64,000 bases of DNA from Ferribacterium limneticum (GCF_020510625.1 NZ_CP075191.1:3821501-3885500); one strand, 5' to 3'; shown: positions 33,383 through 42,676, counted from the stretch's first letter. Numbers and translations: made by a program. Notes: generated by a model not told the origin, from the sequence alone.

Positions 33383-36300
33383 ATGGCCGTCGTCACCCTA
33401 GAAACCTTCACCGCCGAGCACGTCGCCGACTGGTTCGCCACCCGCGACATCAACAAGGCCAAGCCCTACGTTGACCTGGTCCGCGATCTTGAAATCAACG
33501 GCAGCCAACTCAGCGCCATCGTCCCCGGCTCGGCCAAGACGCCTTATACGGTGCAGGCCTACCTGAGCCAGGCACAAAGCGGCGAGATGATGGTCGTCAG
33601 CCGCTGCACCTGCCCGGTTGGCCGCCACTGCAAGCACGTCGCCGCCATGCTGCTCAAGGCCATCGAGGAGCGCAACCCGAAGGAAAGAGTCAGCAACAGC
33701 GTCCTTTCCTGGGTCGAAGACCTGCGCCGCACCTCGATTGCCGTCGCCAAGAAAAAGGCCCGCCCGGCCAGTGCCCGGCAGCAGCTGTTCTACATCCTGA
33801 AATGGACGGCCGACAAGCGCCATTTCGGCATCGAGATTCGCAAGGGCAAATTCCCGGAAAGCGCTGAAGAGTGGTGGAAAGTCGACCGCGCCCTGGTCAC
33901 CCCGCCGCAGTTCGTCTCCGAGGAAGACCTCAGCATCCTGCGCCTGATCTGGGCCGATCGCGGCCATGAAACCGGGCTGCGCGCCTTCGGCCTCGGGCCG
34001 GCACACGGCGCCGAAATCCTGCAGCGCATGGCGGCCAGCCACCGGCTTTACCCGGAAGACGATCTCGGCCTGCCGCTCAACGCCAGCGCCACTCGTCCGG
34101 CCAGCATCGGCTGGCAGGTCGATGGCATGGGCTTCCAGCGCCCCTACCTGAAGCCGGAACCCTCGGCCGAGATGATCATCGCCGTCGATCCGCCCTGGTA
34201 CGTCGATCTGGCCGAAGGCGAGACCGGCCCGCTCGAAGTGACCGGCAACCCCGGCGTGGTCAATCGCCTGTTCTCGCTGCCGCCACTGTCCGCCAAGGAA
34301 GCTGCGCTAGTTGCCGAGGCCTTGTCCGAACTTGCCCCCGACCTGCCGCTGCCCGGCGACGATGCCGGCGCCCGCCTGCGCCTGGTCGATGCTCCGCTGC
34401 AACCGATCCTCCAGTTCGAAACACTGCACACCCACGGCCATCGCGCCTGGCGCAACTATCCGCAGAATTTCGGCGGCGACTCCTTCGATGTCGCCAAGGT
34501 CGTCTTCCGCTACGCCGACACCGATGTCCGGCCCGAAGAAAAAAGCGAATTCATCACCCTGCCCGAAGGCGAGACCATCCGCCTGAAACGCCGGCCGGAA
34601 GAGGAAGCCAGGGCGCTGCAGACGCTGGAAGGCTTTGGCCTGCAGAAGATCCCCAGCCACACGCTGCACACTTTCGGCAGCCCGCCGGAAGGCATCTATG
34701 GCCTGTCTGAAGAATCGCTGTGGGTGCCCTTCATGCAGGACGCCCAGCGCCTGAAGGAAGCCGGCTGGCAGATCGAATTCCCCGAGGATTTTCGCCACCA
34801 CGTCATCGAAGTCGATGGCTGGGAGGCCGAGCTGTTCGAGGCCGACAATGGCTGGTTCAACCTCGACATGGGCATCATCGTCGAAGGCGAACGCCTGCCG
34901 CTGGCCCCGCTGCTCGCCAACCTTTTCCGCACCGACCCGCGCTGGCTGGAAGCGACCGAACTCGAACGCGTTCCCGACAACGAAGGCATCGATCTCTACA
35001 CCGCCCGCGGCAAGCGCCTGCGCGTTCCGGCCGGCCGTATCAAGCCGCTCGCCGCCACGCTGATCGACCTGTTCGATGGCTTCAGCGGCGGCAACGTGCT
35101 CCGCCTGTCGCGCTTCGACGCGCCACGCCTGGCCGAACTGTCCGACGTCAGCCGCTGGCAGTTCCGCGGCCAGAGCGACATCATGGCCATGGCCGAGCGC
35201 CTGCTCGACGCCCAAGGCATTGGCGACGTCGCGCCGCCGGCCGGTTTCCACCTCGAGTTGCGCCCTTACCAGAAGGAAGGCCTGGCCTGGTTGCAGTTCC
35301 TTCGCCAGCACGAGCTCTCCGGCATCCTGGCCGACGACATGGGCCTCGGCAAGACTGCCCAGACGCTGGCCCACCTGCTGCTGGAAAAGGAAGCAGGTCG
35401 CCTGGAAAAACCGGCCCTGATCATCCTCCCAACCTCGCTGATCTTCAACTGGAAGAACGAGGCGGCGCGCTTCGCCCCCGACCTCAAGGTACTGTCGCTG
35501 CACGGCCCGGAACGCAAGAGCCAGTTTGGTGAAATCACCAAGCACGACGTCATCCTGACCACCTATCCGCTGCTTTGGCGCGATGCTGACGAACTGATGC
35601 AGCACAGCTACCACCTGCTCATTCTCGACGAGGCGCAGACCGTCAAGAACGCCCAGAGCCAGAGCGCTGAAGCTGTGCGCAAGATCGACGCCCGCCATCG
35701 CCTGTGCCTGACCGGTACGCCACTGGAAAACCACCTCGGCGAGCTGTGGAGCCAGTTCGACTTCCTGCTTCCCGGCTTCCTCGGCACCAGCAAGCAGTTC
35801 AACCGCCACTGGCGTGCTCCGATCGAAAAGCAGGGCGACATGGCCCGGCGCAGCCTGCTGGCCCGCCGCATCCGCCCCTTCATCCTGCGCCGCAAGAAGG
35901 AAGACGTGGCACAGGAACTGCCGCCGAAGACCATCATCATCCGCAGCGTTGAACTCGAAGGTTCACAGCGCGACCTCTACGAAACGGTGCGCGCCGCGAT
36001 GGATGCCAAGGTGCGCGATGAAATCGCCAGCAAGGGTTTCGCCCGCAGCCAGATCGTCATCCTCGATGCCCTGCTCAAGCTGCGCCAGGTCTGCTGCGAC
36101 CCCCGCCTGGTCAAGGCCAACGCCGCCCGCAAGGTGACGGAGCGCGCCAAGCTCGACCTGCTGATGGCCATGCTGCCGGAACTGGTCGACGAAGGCCGGC
36201 GCGTCCTCGTCTTCTCGCAATTCACCAGCATGCTGGCACTGATCGAGCATGAACTGGACAAGGCCGGCATCACCTATGTCACGCTGACCGGCGACACCGT

Positions 36301-36658
36301 CGACCGCGAAGTACCGATTCGCCGCTTCCAGGACTGCGAAGTCCCGATTTTCCTGATCAGCCTGAAAGCCGGCGGTGTCGGTCTCAACCTGACCGCGGCC
36401 GACACCGTGATCCACTACGATCCGTGGTGGAACCCGGCGGTCGAAAACCAGGCTACCGACCGCGCCCACCGCCTCGGCCAGGACAAACCGGTGTTCGTCT
36501 ATAAGCTGATCGTCAGCGGCAGTATCGAGGAAAAGATCCTCGCCCTGCAGGAACGCAAGGCCGAGCTGGCCGCCGGCATCCTGTCCGACGACCACCGGGT
36601 GGACGTCAAGTTCGGCACCGACGACCTGGCGGCACTGTTCGAACCCTTGCCGGACTGA
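33383..36658 (+). CDS. SWIM zinc-finger SNF2-family helicase
   Basis: The 1091-residue protein starts with a SWIM-type zinc motif (CTCPVGRHCKHVA, near residue 75), then a long region without a clear family (about 100-610). The SNF2 ATPase follows: motif I DDMGLGKT (near 652), motif II LILDEAQ, motif III LTGTPLENHLGELWSQFDFL, then the helicase C domain (about 915-1070) with LVFSQFTSM, LKAGGVGLNLT and DRAHRLGQ. It is a bacterial Swi2/Snf2 translocase related to RapA/HepA, likely remodelling protein-DNA or polymerase complexes. It is only 4 bases from ubiB and ends at a hairpin. Confidence 0.92.
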   Translation: MAVVTLETFTAEHVADWFATRDINKAKPYVDLVRDLEINGSQLSAIVPGSAKTPYTVQAYLSQAQSGEMMVVSRCTCPVGRHCKHVAAMLLKAIEERNPKERVSNSVLSWVEDLRRTSIAVAKKKARPASARQQLFYILKWTADKRHFGIEIRKGKFPESAEEWWKVDRALVTPPQFVSEEDLSILRLIWADRGHETGLRAFGLGPAHGAEILQRMAASHRLYPEDDLGLPLNASATRPASIGWQVDGMGFQRPYLKPEPSAEMIIAVDPPWYVDLAEGETGPLEVTGNPGVVNRLFSLPPLSAKEAALVAEALSELAPDLPLPGDDAGARLRLVDAPLQPILQFETLHTHGHRAWRNYPQNFGGDSFDVAKVVFRYADTDVRPEEKSEFITLPEGETIRLKRRPEEEARALQTLEGFGLQKIPSHTLHTFGSPPEGIYGLSEESLWVPFMQDAQRLKEAGWQIEFPEDFRHHVIEVDGWEAELFEADNGWFNLDMGIIVEGERLPLAPLLANLFRTDPRWLEATELERVPDNEGIDLYTARGKRLRVPAGRIKPLAATLIDLFDGFSGGNVLRLSRFDAPRLAELSDVSRWQFRGQSDIMAMAERLLDAQGIGDVAPPAGFHLELRPYQKEGLAWLQFLRQHELSGILADDMGLGKTAQTLAHLLLEKEAGRLEKPALIILPTSLIFNWKNEAARFAPDLKVLSLHGPERKSQFGEITKHDVILTTYPLLWRDADELMQHSYHLLILDEAQTVKNAQSQSAEAVRKIDARHRLCLTGTPLENHLGELWSQFDFLLPGFLGTSKQFNRHWRAPIEKQGDMARRSLLARRIRPFILRRKKEDVAQELPPKTIIIRSVELEGSQRDLYETVRAAMDAKVRDEIASKGFARSQIVILDALLKLRQVCCDPRLVKANAARKVTERAKLDLLMAMLPELVDEGRRVLVFSQFTSMLALIEHELDKAGITYVTLTGDTVDREVPIRRFQDCEVPIFLISLKAGGVGLNLTAADTVIHYDPWWNPAVENQATDRAHRLGQDKPVFVYKLIVSGSIEEKILALQERKAELAAGILSDDHRVDVKFGTDDLAALFEPLPD

Positions 36659-36681
36659 GCCCGCTACCTGCTAGCGGGCTC
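36657..36681 (+). terminator. Hairpin terminator after the ubiB-helicase unit
   Basis: GAGCCCGCTA (36657-36666) pairs perfectly with TAGCGGGCTC (36672-36681) around a 5-base loop. It begins within the helicase stop codon. The following bases (TCGTCCCG) are not a good U tract, so termination may be partial or factor-assisted. Confidence 0.6.
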
Positions 36682-36745
36682 TCGTCCCGAAGAAAGTACC
36701 CTTGGCCTACAATAGGCAACCGTATTTTCCAATCGAGGATAGTCC

Positions 36746-37186
36746 ATGCGCCGCATCATCGTTCTGCTTTGCCTCGGACTCTCCATCGCCTCAGCCCAGG
36801 CCGAGGAATGGATGGTCAGGAAAAAGCTGGCCGTCGGCTTCGACGATGCCAAGGAAGCGGTGGTCATGGCCATCGAAAACCGGGGCCTGGTGATCAATTA
36901 CACCTCGCACATCGCCGAGATGCTGGCGCGGACGGGAAGCGACATCGGGGCCACGCGCCAGATTTTCGACAAGGCGGAAATCATCGAATTCTGCTCGGCA
37001 AAACTCTCGCGCAAGATGATGGAGCTGGACCCGCACAACATCGTGCTCTGCCCGTTTTCCATCTCGATCTACACACTGCCTGGCGAAAAAAACACGACGT
37101 GGGTGGCCTATCGCCTACCCAGGGGTGATGCGGCAAAAATGGTCGAACCCCTGCTCAGGGAAATCAGCGCCGAAGCCGGACAGTGA
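36746..37186 (+). CDS. Exported DUF302-domain protein
   Basis: The 146-residue precursor has a clear Sec signal (MRRIIVLLCLGLSIASAQA), so it is periplasmic. The mature part matches DUF302: VGFDDAKEAVVMAIENRGLVI, then an EIIEFCSAKLSRKMMELDPHNIVLCPF-type core (residues about 75-103, two Cys) and WVAYRLP. Family members bind small ligands or metals but no reaction is established. GAGG lies 7-10 bases before the ATG. It is a single gene between the helicase hairpin and the convergent hybrid kinase. Confidence 0.82.
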   Translation: MRRIIVLLCLGLSIASAQAEEWMVRKKLAVGFDDAKEAVVMAIENRGLVINYTSHIAEMLARTGSDIGATRQIFDKAEIIEFCSAKLSRKMMELDPHNIVLCPFSISIYTLPGEKNTTWVAYRLPRGDAAKMVEPLLREISAEAGQ

Positions 37187-37222
37187 CGGCTGCATGAACC
37201 CTTGCCGGCGCGAGTAATCGCC

Positions 37223-39781
37223 TTAGCGCCCGGCGGCAGTATCCAGCCAGCGGAGCAGGGCTGAGTACAAAACGTCGGGATTGACCGGCTTGCTGACAAA
37301 ATCGTTCATGCCTGCAGCCATGCAGCGTTCCCGGTCCTCGGCGAAGGCATTGGCCGTCATGGCGAGAATAGGCAGGGCCTGCCCATTGTCGAGCTGGCGG
37401 ATGCGCCGGGTCGCTTCCAGGCCGTCCATATTCGGCATCTGCATATCCATCAGGACCAGCGCATAGTTGTTACGGCTGACCTTGTCGAGCGCCTCACGAC
37501 CATCTTCTGCCACATCGATGGCCAGTCCGACATCCTCAAGCAGCATCTGGGCGACTTCCCGGTTAATCGGATCATCCTCGGCAAGCAGCAGCAGGCGACC
37601 GGCATGACGCTTCCGTAGTGCGCCTTCCGCATCGACCGCCGCCATCTGCCCTCGGCTTTTTTCGAAAGACTGGACCGGCTGGCATTTCAGGCGCGCCGTA
37701 ATCCAGAAAACACTCCCCTTGCCCGGCGTACTTTCCGCGCCCGCAGCGCCGCCCATCAACACCGCGAGATGGCGGGTAATCGCCAGCCCCAGGCCAGTTC
37801 CCCCGTACTTTCGGGTAGTCGACGGGTCGGCCTGTTGAAAAGGGGTAAACAAGCGGCCAAGGGCCTCCGGGGAAATCCCGATGCCCGTGTCTTCCACCTC
37901 AAGACGAATCAGAACGCTATTCCTGTCCTCTTCGATCACTTTGCTGCGCAAGGTGATCGATCCTTGCTCAGTAAACTTGATCGCATTGTTGGCATAGTTG
38001 ATCAGCGCCTGGCGCAAGCGCGTCGCATCGCCCTGCACATGGAGCGGCCAACCGACCGACTCCACCCGAACCGCCAGATTTTTCTCCCGCGCCCGTCCTC
38101 TGAGCATCTCCGCGACTTCGTCCAGTAACTGCGGTAGCGCCAGCGGAACCTCTTCAAGTTCCAGCTTGCCGGCTTCGATCTTGGATAGATCAAGGATGTC
38201 GTCAATGATCGATAGCAGGTGCCGGCCAGAGCTTTCGATACGCTCCAGCGGCTCGTTCAGCGCAGGATCAATGAGCCCGCGGCGCATCAGGTAAGCCGAA
38301 CCGAGAATGGCGTTCATTGGCGTCCTGATCTCATGGCTCATATTGGCCAGGAAAGCACTCTTGGCCTTCGTTGCCTGTTCGGCCTGCTCTTTCGCTTCGC
38401 GCAGCTCCTGTTCGGTGCGTTTGCGTCCGCTGATGTCACTGATGAAAGTAATGTAGCGCGCCGGCTCGCGCTCAGTTTCCGCCCGATAGAAAACATTGAT
38501 ACTGACCGGCACCAGATGGCCGTCACGATGCCGATTCTGGGCATCGAAACACATGCTTCCCGCCTGCCGGATACGCTCTGTCACCTTGGCAAAGTCATCA
38601 ATCGTAAAAATCGGATCGATATCCGAGACGCACAAGCGCAACATTTCTTCGACGGAGTAACCGAGCATTTCGGCGGCGACCTGATTCACATAGACAAAAC
38701 GCCCGGCGGTATCCACCCAGTGAATGCCGATACCCACCCGATCGAGCGCGAACAAGGTCTGTTCAAGCTGGGCATTGGACTGCGCCAAATCACGAGTGCG
38801 TGCCGCAACCAGTGTTTCCAGATGCTGGCGGTGCTTGTCCAGTTCAGCCTCGCTGGTCCTCAACGCATCTTCGACTCGCCGCCGCTCGGTGATTTCCCGG
38901 GCAATACCGAGGATACCGATCAAATGACCTTCTCTATCGCGCATCGGCGTCTTGATGGTCTCGAACAGGCCGCGATAACCGTTATCACCGAAAGTCAGCC
39001 ACTCCTCGTTGATCGTCGGCTCACCGGCCGCTGCTGCGGCGCGATCTTTCCCGCGGAAGAATTCCGCCAGATCCTTGTCGACGAAGTCGTAGTCGGTTCG
39101 GCCAACAATGTCGTATTCGGTCGCGTTATAGAGCCGGGAAAACATCGGATTACAGGAGAGATAAACCCCATTCAGATCCTTGACCCAGACCAGATCGGGA
39201 ATCGCGTCATAAAGACTATCCAGGAAAGCACGCTCGCGCTCGCTCTGGGTCAGCGCCACCGCCAGTTCGGCCCGCGCATCGTCGCGGTCAGCCGCCAGCG
39301 CCTTGTTCAGGCGGTCATTGTTGCGACAGAGAATCACCGCCTTGGCCAGATTGGCCAGCACCGGCTGGAAAATCTGGGTCAGTGGCAAATTATTGCTCAC
39401 CTCCCCCGGCGCCAGAAGCAGAATGGTCCTCTGCTCATCGATCGGCAAGCGTAAGGCGTGGGTATAGACCTGATCCAGCGAAAAAACTTTCAGCATCAAT
39501 GGATCGGACAAAAGCTCAACCTTGCCGGCCAGCACACCTTCGGGAAGATTGATGCCGGAGCCGCAACGGTCCACCAGCATGAAATCGCCAACCGCCTTTT
39601 CCAGCGTGGCCGTGACGCCGAATTCGGAGTGCTGCGGTGAAGCCAGGACCACCCCGGCCGGGAACGAGGTATGAAACAGCAGCCGCTGTAACACCTTCTT
39701 GAGCAGGCTGTCGAGATCGAGTTCACCGCCGATCGTCAGAGACAGATCGTAAAGAATGCTGAGAATCTGCTCGCGGTTCAT
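37223..39781 (-). CDS. PAS-PAS hybrid histidine kinase with receiver, coupled to a FIST gene
   Basis: The ATG at 39781 gives 852 residues. The N-terminal part (about 1-165) is GAF-like and has no membrane helix. Two PAS domains follow (about 190-310 and 335-455), the first with LVWVKDLNGVYLSCN. Then come HisKA with His in ANMSHEIRTPMNA (near 480), HATPase (NYANNAIKF, DTGIGIS, GGTGLGLAI) and a receiver with Asp in LVLMDMQMPNMDG (near 777). The kinase is cytoplasmic. Its start overlaps the FIST stop by 4 bases, so the FIST protein is the probable sensor partner. No output regulator is nearby. Confidence 0.9.
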   Translation of the reverse strand: MNREQILSILYDLSLTIGGELDLDSLLKKVLQRLLFHTSFPAGVVLASPQHSEFGVTATLEKAVGDFMLVDRCGSGINLPEGVLAGKVELLSDPLMLKVFSLDQVYTHALRLPIDEQRTILLLAPGEVSNNLPLTQIFQPVLANLAKAVILCRNNDRLNKALAADRDDARAELAVALTQSERERAFLDSLYDAIPDLVWVKDLNGVYLSCNPMFSRLYNATEYDIVGRTDYDFVDKDLAEFFRGKDRAAAAAGEPTINEEWLTFGDNGYRGLFETIKTPMRDREGHLIGILGIAREITERRRVEDALRTSEAELDKHRQHLETLVAARTRDLAQSNAQLEQTLFALDRVGIGIHWVDTAGRFVYVNQVAAEMLGYSVEEMLRLCVSDIDPIFTIDDFAKVTERIRQAGSMCFDAQNRHRDGHLVPVSINVFYRAETEREPARYITFISDISGRKRTEQELREAKEQAEQATKAKSAFLANMSHEIRTPMNAILGSAYLMRRGLIDPALNEPLERIESSGRHLLSIIDDILDLSKIEAGKLELEEVPLALPQLLDEVAEMLRGRAREKNLAVRVESVGWPLHVQGDATRLRQALINYANNAIKFTEQGSITLRSKVIEEDRNSVLIRLEVEDTGIGISPEALGRLFTPFQQADPSTTRKYGGTGLGLAITRHLAVLMGGAAGAESTPGKGSVFWITARLKCQPVQSFEKSRGQMAAVDAEGALRKRHAGRLLLLAEDDPINREVAQMLLEDVGLAIDVAEDGREALDKVSRNNYALVLMDMQMPNMDGLEATRRIRQLDNGQALPILAMTANAFAEDRERCMAAGMNDFVSKPVNPDVLYSALLRWLDTAAGR

Positions 39782-40920
39782 GCGCGCTTCCACGGCGTGC
39801 AGACCAGGGTCGCGTTGTGGAACATCGGATAGCCCCAGCGGACCGTGCTACCAATTTCACCCAGCGACAAGGCCCCAGCCATCTCGCCGACCTCGGTCGC
39901 CGCCCGCAATTCGAGCAATTCCTTTTCTGCCTCCTGGCCGAGGTGCATGCGCCGTCCGGCACAATAGAAAGTCAGCAGTTGCGCCCCGCTCAGGTCGCCA
40001 TGAATGGTCCGCAGATTCTCAGCCAGGTGCGCAATGCAGCCATGCGCCCCGGCCCCCGGTGCCTCAAGCAAAATGAGCATCGAGTTTTCCGGAATTTCCC
40101 CAACGCAGAACAGCGAGCCATCATCGGCCAGCGCAACGGGAATGCGCACCACCACATCACCGTTGGCGCGCAGGATGCCGACCGGAAAGTGCACGGCGTA
40201 CTCGTAGAAATTTTCCCGGGTCAGATCGATGCCGTATTGCGCCTTGATGATTTCCTGATAGACATCGAAAGCGGGCCGCCAATCGATCATGGCAATCCGG
40301 TTGCCTTCGGTCGACGTGGCACTCATGGTGTGTTCAGGCTGCTGAAAGCCATGCTCCAGCACCGGCGCCATATGGCCCGGCAGCAGCAGGGCGAGTACGC
40401 CATCGCCGACCAGCCGTGACTCATCGAACAGGCAGGGCATGGGCTGGAAGGTTTCACTGCCGGCATTGACTCCGGCGTACTCGACGCGATTCGACAGTTC
40501 GAGATACAGGCCATCGAGGATGCTGGCGATATTCGGCAGCATGCCGTCAAAAATCATGAAAAGTGTCGGTTTTGGCGTATTGACCGGACAATGCTCTAAG
40601 CCGCCGCGAGCAGCAGAAACCAGGCGCGCCAGCGCTGAATCGCCAGCAGCGTTGATCGCTGGCAAGAGAAAATGCGGCGGCATCCGGTCGAAATACAGCA
40701 ACCAGGCGCCGCTGCCAGAAAATTGATGGTGCTCGATCAAGGCCGGAAAGACCGCACCGACCAGGGCAATTCCCCGTCGCCGACACGCTGCCTGCAACAG
40801 CGGCAAGCGATCCTTTTCCGCTTCCGGCAACAAGGCCAGAATGCCTGCCCCCACCGAAGGAAGCGCCGAATCATCGAGCGCCTGCTCAATGGCATCTGTT
40901 GTCAATTCAATCCGGCGCAC
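39778..40920 (-). CDS. FIST-domain sensory protein
   Basis: The protein is 380 residues from the proposed GTG at 40920, which has a GGGGGG-rich ribosome site 8 bases upstream; a TTG 25 codons earlier is an alternative. It matches the FIST N domain (LPSVGAGILALLP, RGIALVGAVFPALI, FLLPAINAAGDSALARLV) and FIST_C (about 240-365, with YEIIKAQYGID-like YQEIIKAQYGID, HFPVGIL, AHLAENLRTIHGDLSGAQLLTFYCAGRR). FIST proteins are proposed sensors of small ligands such as amino acids that feed kinases or methyl-accepting proteins. It overlaps the hybrid kinase by 4 bases. Confidence 0.85.
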   Translation of the reverse strand: MRRIELTTDAIEQALDDSALPSVGAGILALLPEAEKDRLPLLQAACRRRGIALVGAVFPALIEHHQFSGSGAWLLYFDRMPPHFLLPAINAAGDSALARLVSAARGGLEHCPVNTPKPTLFMIFDGMLPNIASILDGLYLELSNRVEYAGVNAGSETFQPMPCLFDESRLVGDGVLALLLPGHMAPVLEHGFQQPEHTMSATSTEGNRIAMIDWRPAFDVYQEIIKAQYGIDLTRENFYEYAVHFPVGILRANGDVVVRIPVALADDGSLFCVGEIPENSMLILLEAPGAGAHGCIAHLAENLRTIHGDLSGAQLLTFYCAGRRMHLGQEAEKELLELRAATEVGEMAGALSLGEIGSTVRWGYPMFHNATLVCTPWKRA

Positions 40921-40991
40921 TGCTATCGCCCCCCAACCCTTTATGGGAATTTTTACAATTTTACCAATTATCTGCCAGTGCCTGGGCAAAC

Positions 40992-41492
40992 TCAAGCCAG
41001 GAGCGGTAGCCCCCCGATACGCTCCAGCAAGCCGCTCAAGGCATAGTGAACAGATCGCTCCCTAACAGTGGCCCGATCCCCGGCAAAATGACAGGTGCAA
41101 GCCTCGCACCCACCATCACGCCAGGCCCAGGCAAAGCACACCGTGCCGACCGGTTTTTCCGGCGAGCCGCCGGATGGTCCGGCAATGCCGGTAATCGCCA
41201 CCGACCAGTCTGCCCGGCTGTGAGCCAGAACGCCTTGGGCCATGGCCCGCGCCGTAGCCTCGGAAACGGCCCCGTGGCGATCAAGCGTCGCCTCCGGCAC
41301 GCCAAGCATATCCACCTTAGCAGCATTGGAATAAGTGACGAAACCCCGGTCGAACCAGGCAGAACTGCCGGCAATGGCCGTCACCGATTGGGCCAGCCAT
41401 CCGCCAGTGCACGACTCGGCCGCAGCGAGCCACTCACCGCGCTCGAGAAGCAGGGCGCCGAGACGTTCGGCAAGTTTTTCCAGTTCGGACAT
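40992..41492 (-). CDS. pncC: Nicotinamide-nucleotide amidohydrolase PncC (CinA C-terminal type)
   Basis: The 166-residue stand-alone CinA C-domain deamidates NMN to NaMN in NAD salvage. It has the family motifs AAAESCTGGWLAQSVTAIAGSS, DRGFVTYSNAAKVDMLGV, AVSEATARAMA and AITGIAGPSGGSPEKPVGTVCFAW. The length matches E. coli PncC. It diverges from mobA across 33 bases. Confidence 0.94.
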   Translation of the reverse strand: MSELEKLAERLGALLLERGEWLAAAESCTGGWLAQSVTAIAGSSAWFDRGFVTYSNAAKVDMLGVPEATLDRHGAVSEATARAMAQGVLAHSRADWSVAITGIAGPSGGSPEKPVGTVCFAWAWRDGGCEACTCHFAGDRATVRERSVHYALSGLLERIGGLPLLA

Positions 41493-41525
41493 AATGGTTC
41501 ATCCTAGCACGTTACCAATCGCCCG

Positions 41526-42131
41526 ATGCCCACCGCCAAACCCCGCTTTTCCCGCCCATCCACGCCATCGATTACCGGTGTCGTTCTTGCCGGCGGGCTG
41601 GGCCGGCGCATGGGCGGCGTCGACAAGGGCTTACAGTTACTTGATGGCCGGCCGCTGGTCCGCCACGTCACCGAAAGGCTGGCCCCGCAGGTCGACCGGC
41701 TGATGATCAATGCCAACCGCAGCCAGGAACAGTACGCGGCACTGGCTTACCCGCTGATTGCCGACGTGATCAGCGGATTTGCGGGCCCCTTGGCCGGCTT
41801 GCACGCCGCGCTGACGGCGGCCGAGACGCCCCTGGTGGCAACCGTCCCCTGCGACTCTCCGTATTTGCCGCTCGATCTGATCGAGCGCCTGTACGCCGGG
41901 CTGCAATCCCAGGGTGCCGATATTGCCATCGCCTCGGCTGGCGGGCGTATCCATCCGGTCTTCTGTTTATGCCGGACAGCACTGCGTGACAAGCTCGAAG
42001 GCTATCTGCAATCCGGTGGTCGCAAGGTGGCTTTGTGGTGTGCCGAGATGAGGGGGATTGAGGTCGATTTTTCCGATCAGCCCGAGGCTTTCAGCAATTT
42101 CAACACGCTGGCAGATCTGCAAAAAAGCTAA
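41526..42131 (+). CDS. mobA: Molybdenum cofactor guanylyltransferase MobA
   Basis: MobA joins GMP to Mo-molybdopterin to give the bis-MGD cofactor that NapA (3428) needs. The 201-residue protein has the nucleotidyltransferase signature VLAGGLGRRMGGVDKGLQLLDGRPL, the metal-binding Asp in VPCDSPYLP, and HPVFCL. The first 15 residues are basic and Pro-rich and may be dispensable. It is not cotranscribed with nap. A small orphan gene follows. Confidence 0.94.
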   Translation: MPTAKPRFSRPSTPSITGVVLAGGLGRRMGGVDKGLQLLDGRPLVRHVTERLAPQVDRLMINANRSQEQYAALAYPLIADVISGFAGPLAGLHAALTAAETPLVATVPCDSPYLPLDLIERLYAGLQSQGADIAIASAGGRIHPVFCLCRTALRDKLEGYLQSGGRKVALWCAEMRGIEVDFSDQPEAFSNFNTLADLQKS

Positions 42132-42169
42132 GCCATCCGGCGACATTCGTCACCTGTGGAAAACCGATA

Positions 42170-42197
42170 TTGCAGCGCAGCATTTATTGACTATACT
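42170..42197 (+). promoter_or_regulatory. Candidate promoter of the 60-residue orphan gene
   Basis: A strong -10-like TATACT (42192-42197) is preceded after 16 bases by TTGCAG (42170-42175), a weak -35. The predicted start near 42204 leaves about 35 bases before the ATG, with AAGGGG at 42227-42232 as ribosome site. Confidence 0.4.
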
Positions 42198-42239
42198 TGG
42201 CGTGTAGAAATAACAATTACCCATAGAAGGGGAACAGCC

Positions 42240-42422
42240 ATGAACGTCAAAATCCACTATCGCATTACCCAGGACCGCGCCGGTATCCCGCAGGACTTCA
42301 ACGGCGCCCGCCATTTCGTGGTTCGTGAAGGTGAAGCCATCGAAGACACGGCAAGAAGCCAGTTGGCCACCGATTACCAGGTACCGAACAGCGCCGTTGA
42401 AATCTGCCGGATCGAAAGCTGA
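42240..42422 (+). CDS. Small hypothetical protein, 60 residues
   Basis: I do not recognise this protein. It starts MNVKIHYRITQDRAGIPQDF and ends SAVEICRIES; it is soluble, mixed-charge, with alternating beta-strand-like stretches and no Cys pair, signal or membrane segment. The ATG at 42240 has AAGGGG at ideal spacing and a -10-like box upstream, so it looks expressed on its own. A frame that is open further upstream has no ribosome site. It lies between mobA and a region with two hairpins. Confidence 0.65.
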   Translation: MNVKIHYRITQDRAGIPQDFNGARHFVVREGEAIEDTARSQLATDYQVPNSAVEICRIES

Positions 42423-42648
42423 TCGCTGGCCGATTGGCAAAATGCAGCAAGGCTCGATCGCACAATCGGGCCACTCCATGAGAAACCCAAATGGAATTGC
42501 TGCGACGCAACACAAAATTCACCTAGCCACTGGCAACATTCTGTTACAGAAGGCTACGAAAGGACGACAGACGAGAGAGGCGCCGGGACATACACTGCAA
42601 TTGTGCATTGAACCCCTCCTCTCGAAATTCCCCCTTTCGAGAATTTTC

Positions 42649-42676
42649 TACCCCGCCACTGGCGGGGTATTTTTTT
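42649..42676 (+). terminator. Strong intrinsic terminator before cytochrome c5
   Basis: TACCCCGCC (42649-42657) pairs perfectly with GGCGGGGTA (42661-42669) around a 3-base loop and is followed directly by seven T. This is the best plus-strand terminator in the window and ends transcription from the 60-residue gene or a small RNA. Confidence 0.88.

Noticed and set aside
34307..35809. 500-codon open frame antisense to the SNF2 helicase
   Set aside because: The helicase motifs on the other strand are decisive, and the antisense product has no recognisable domain.
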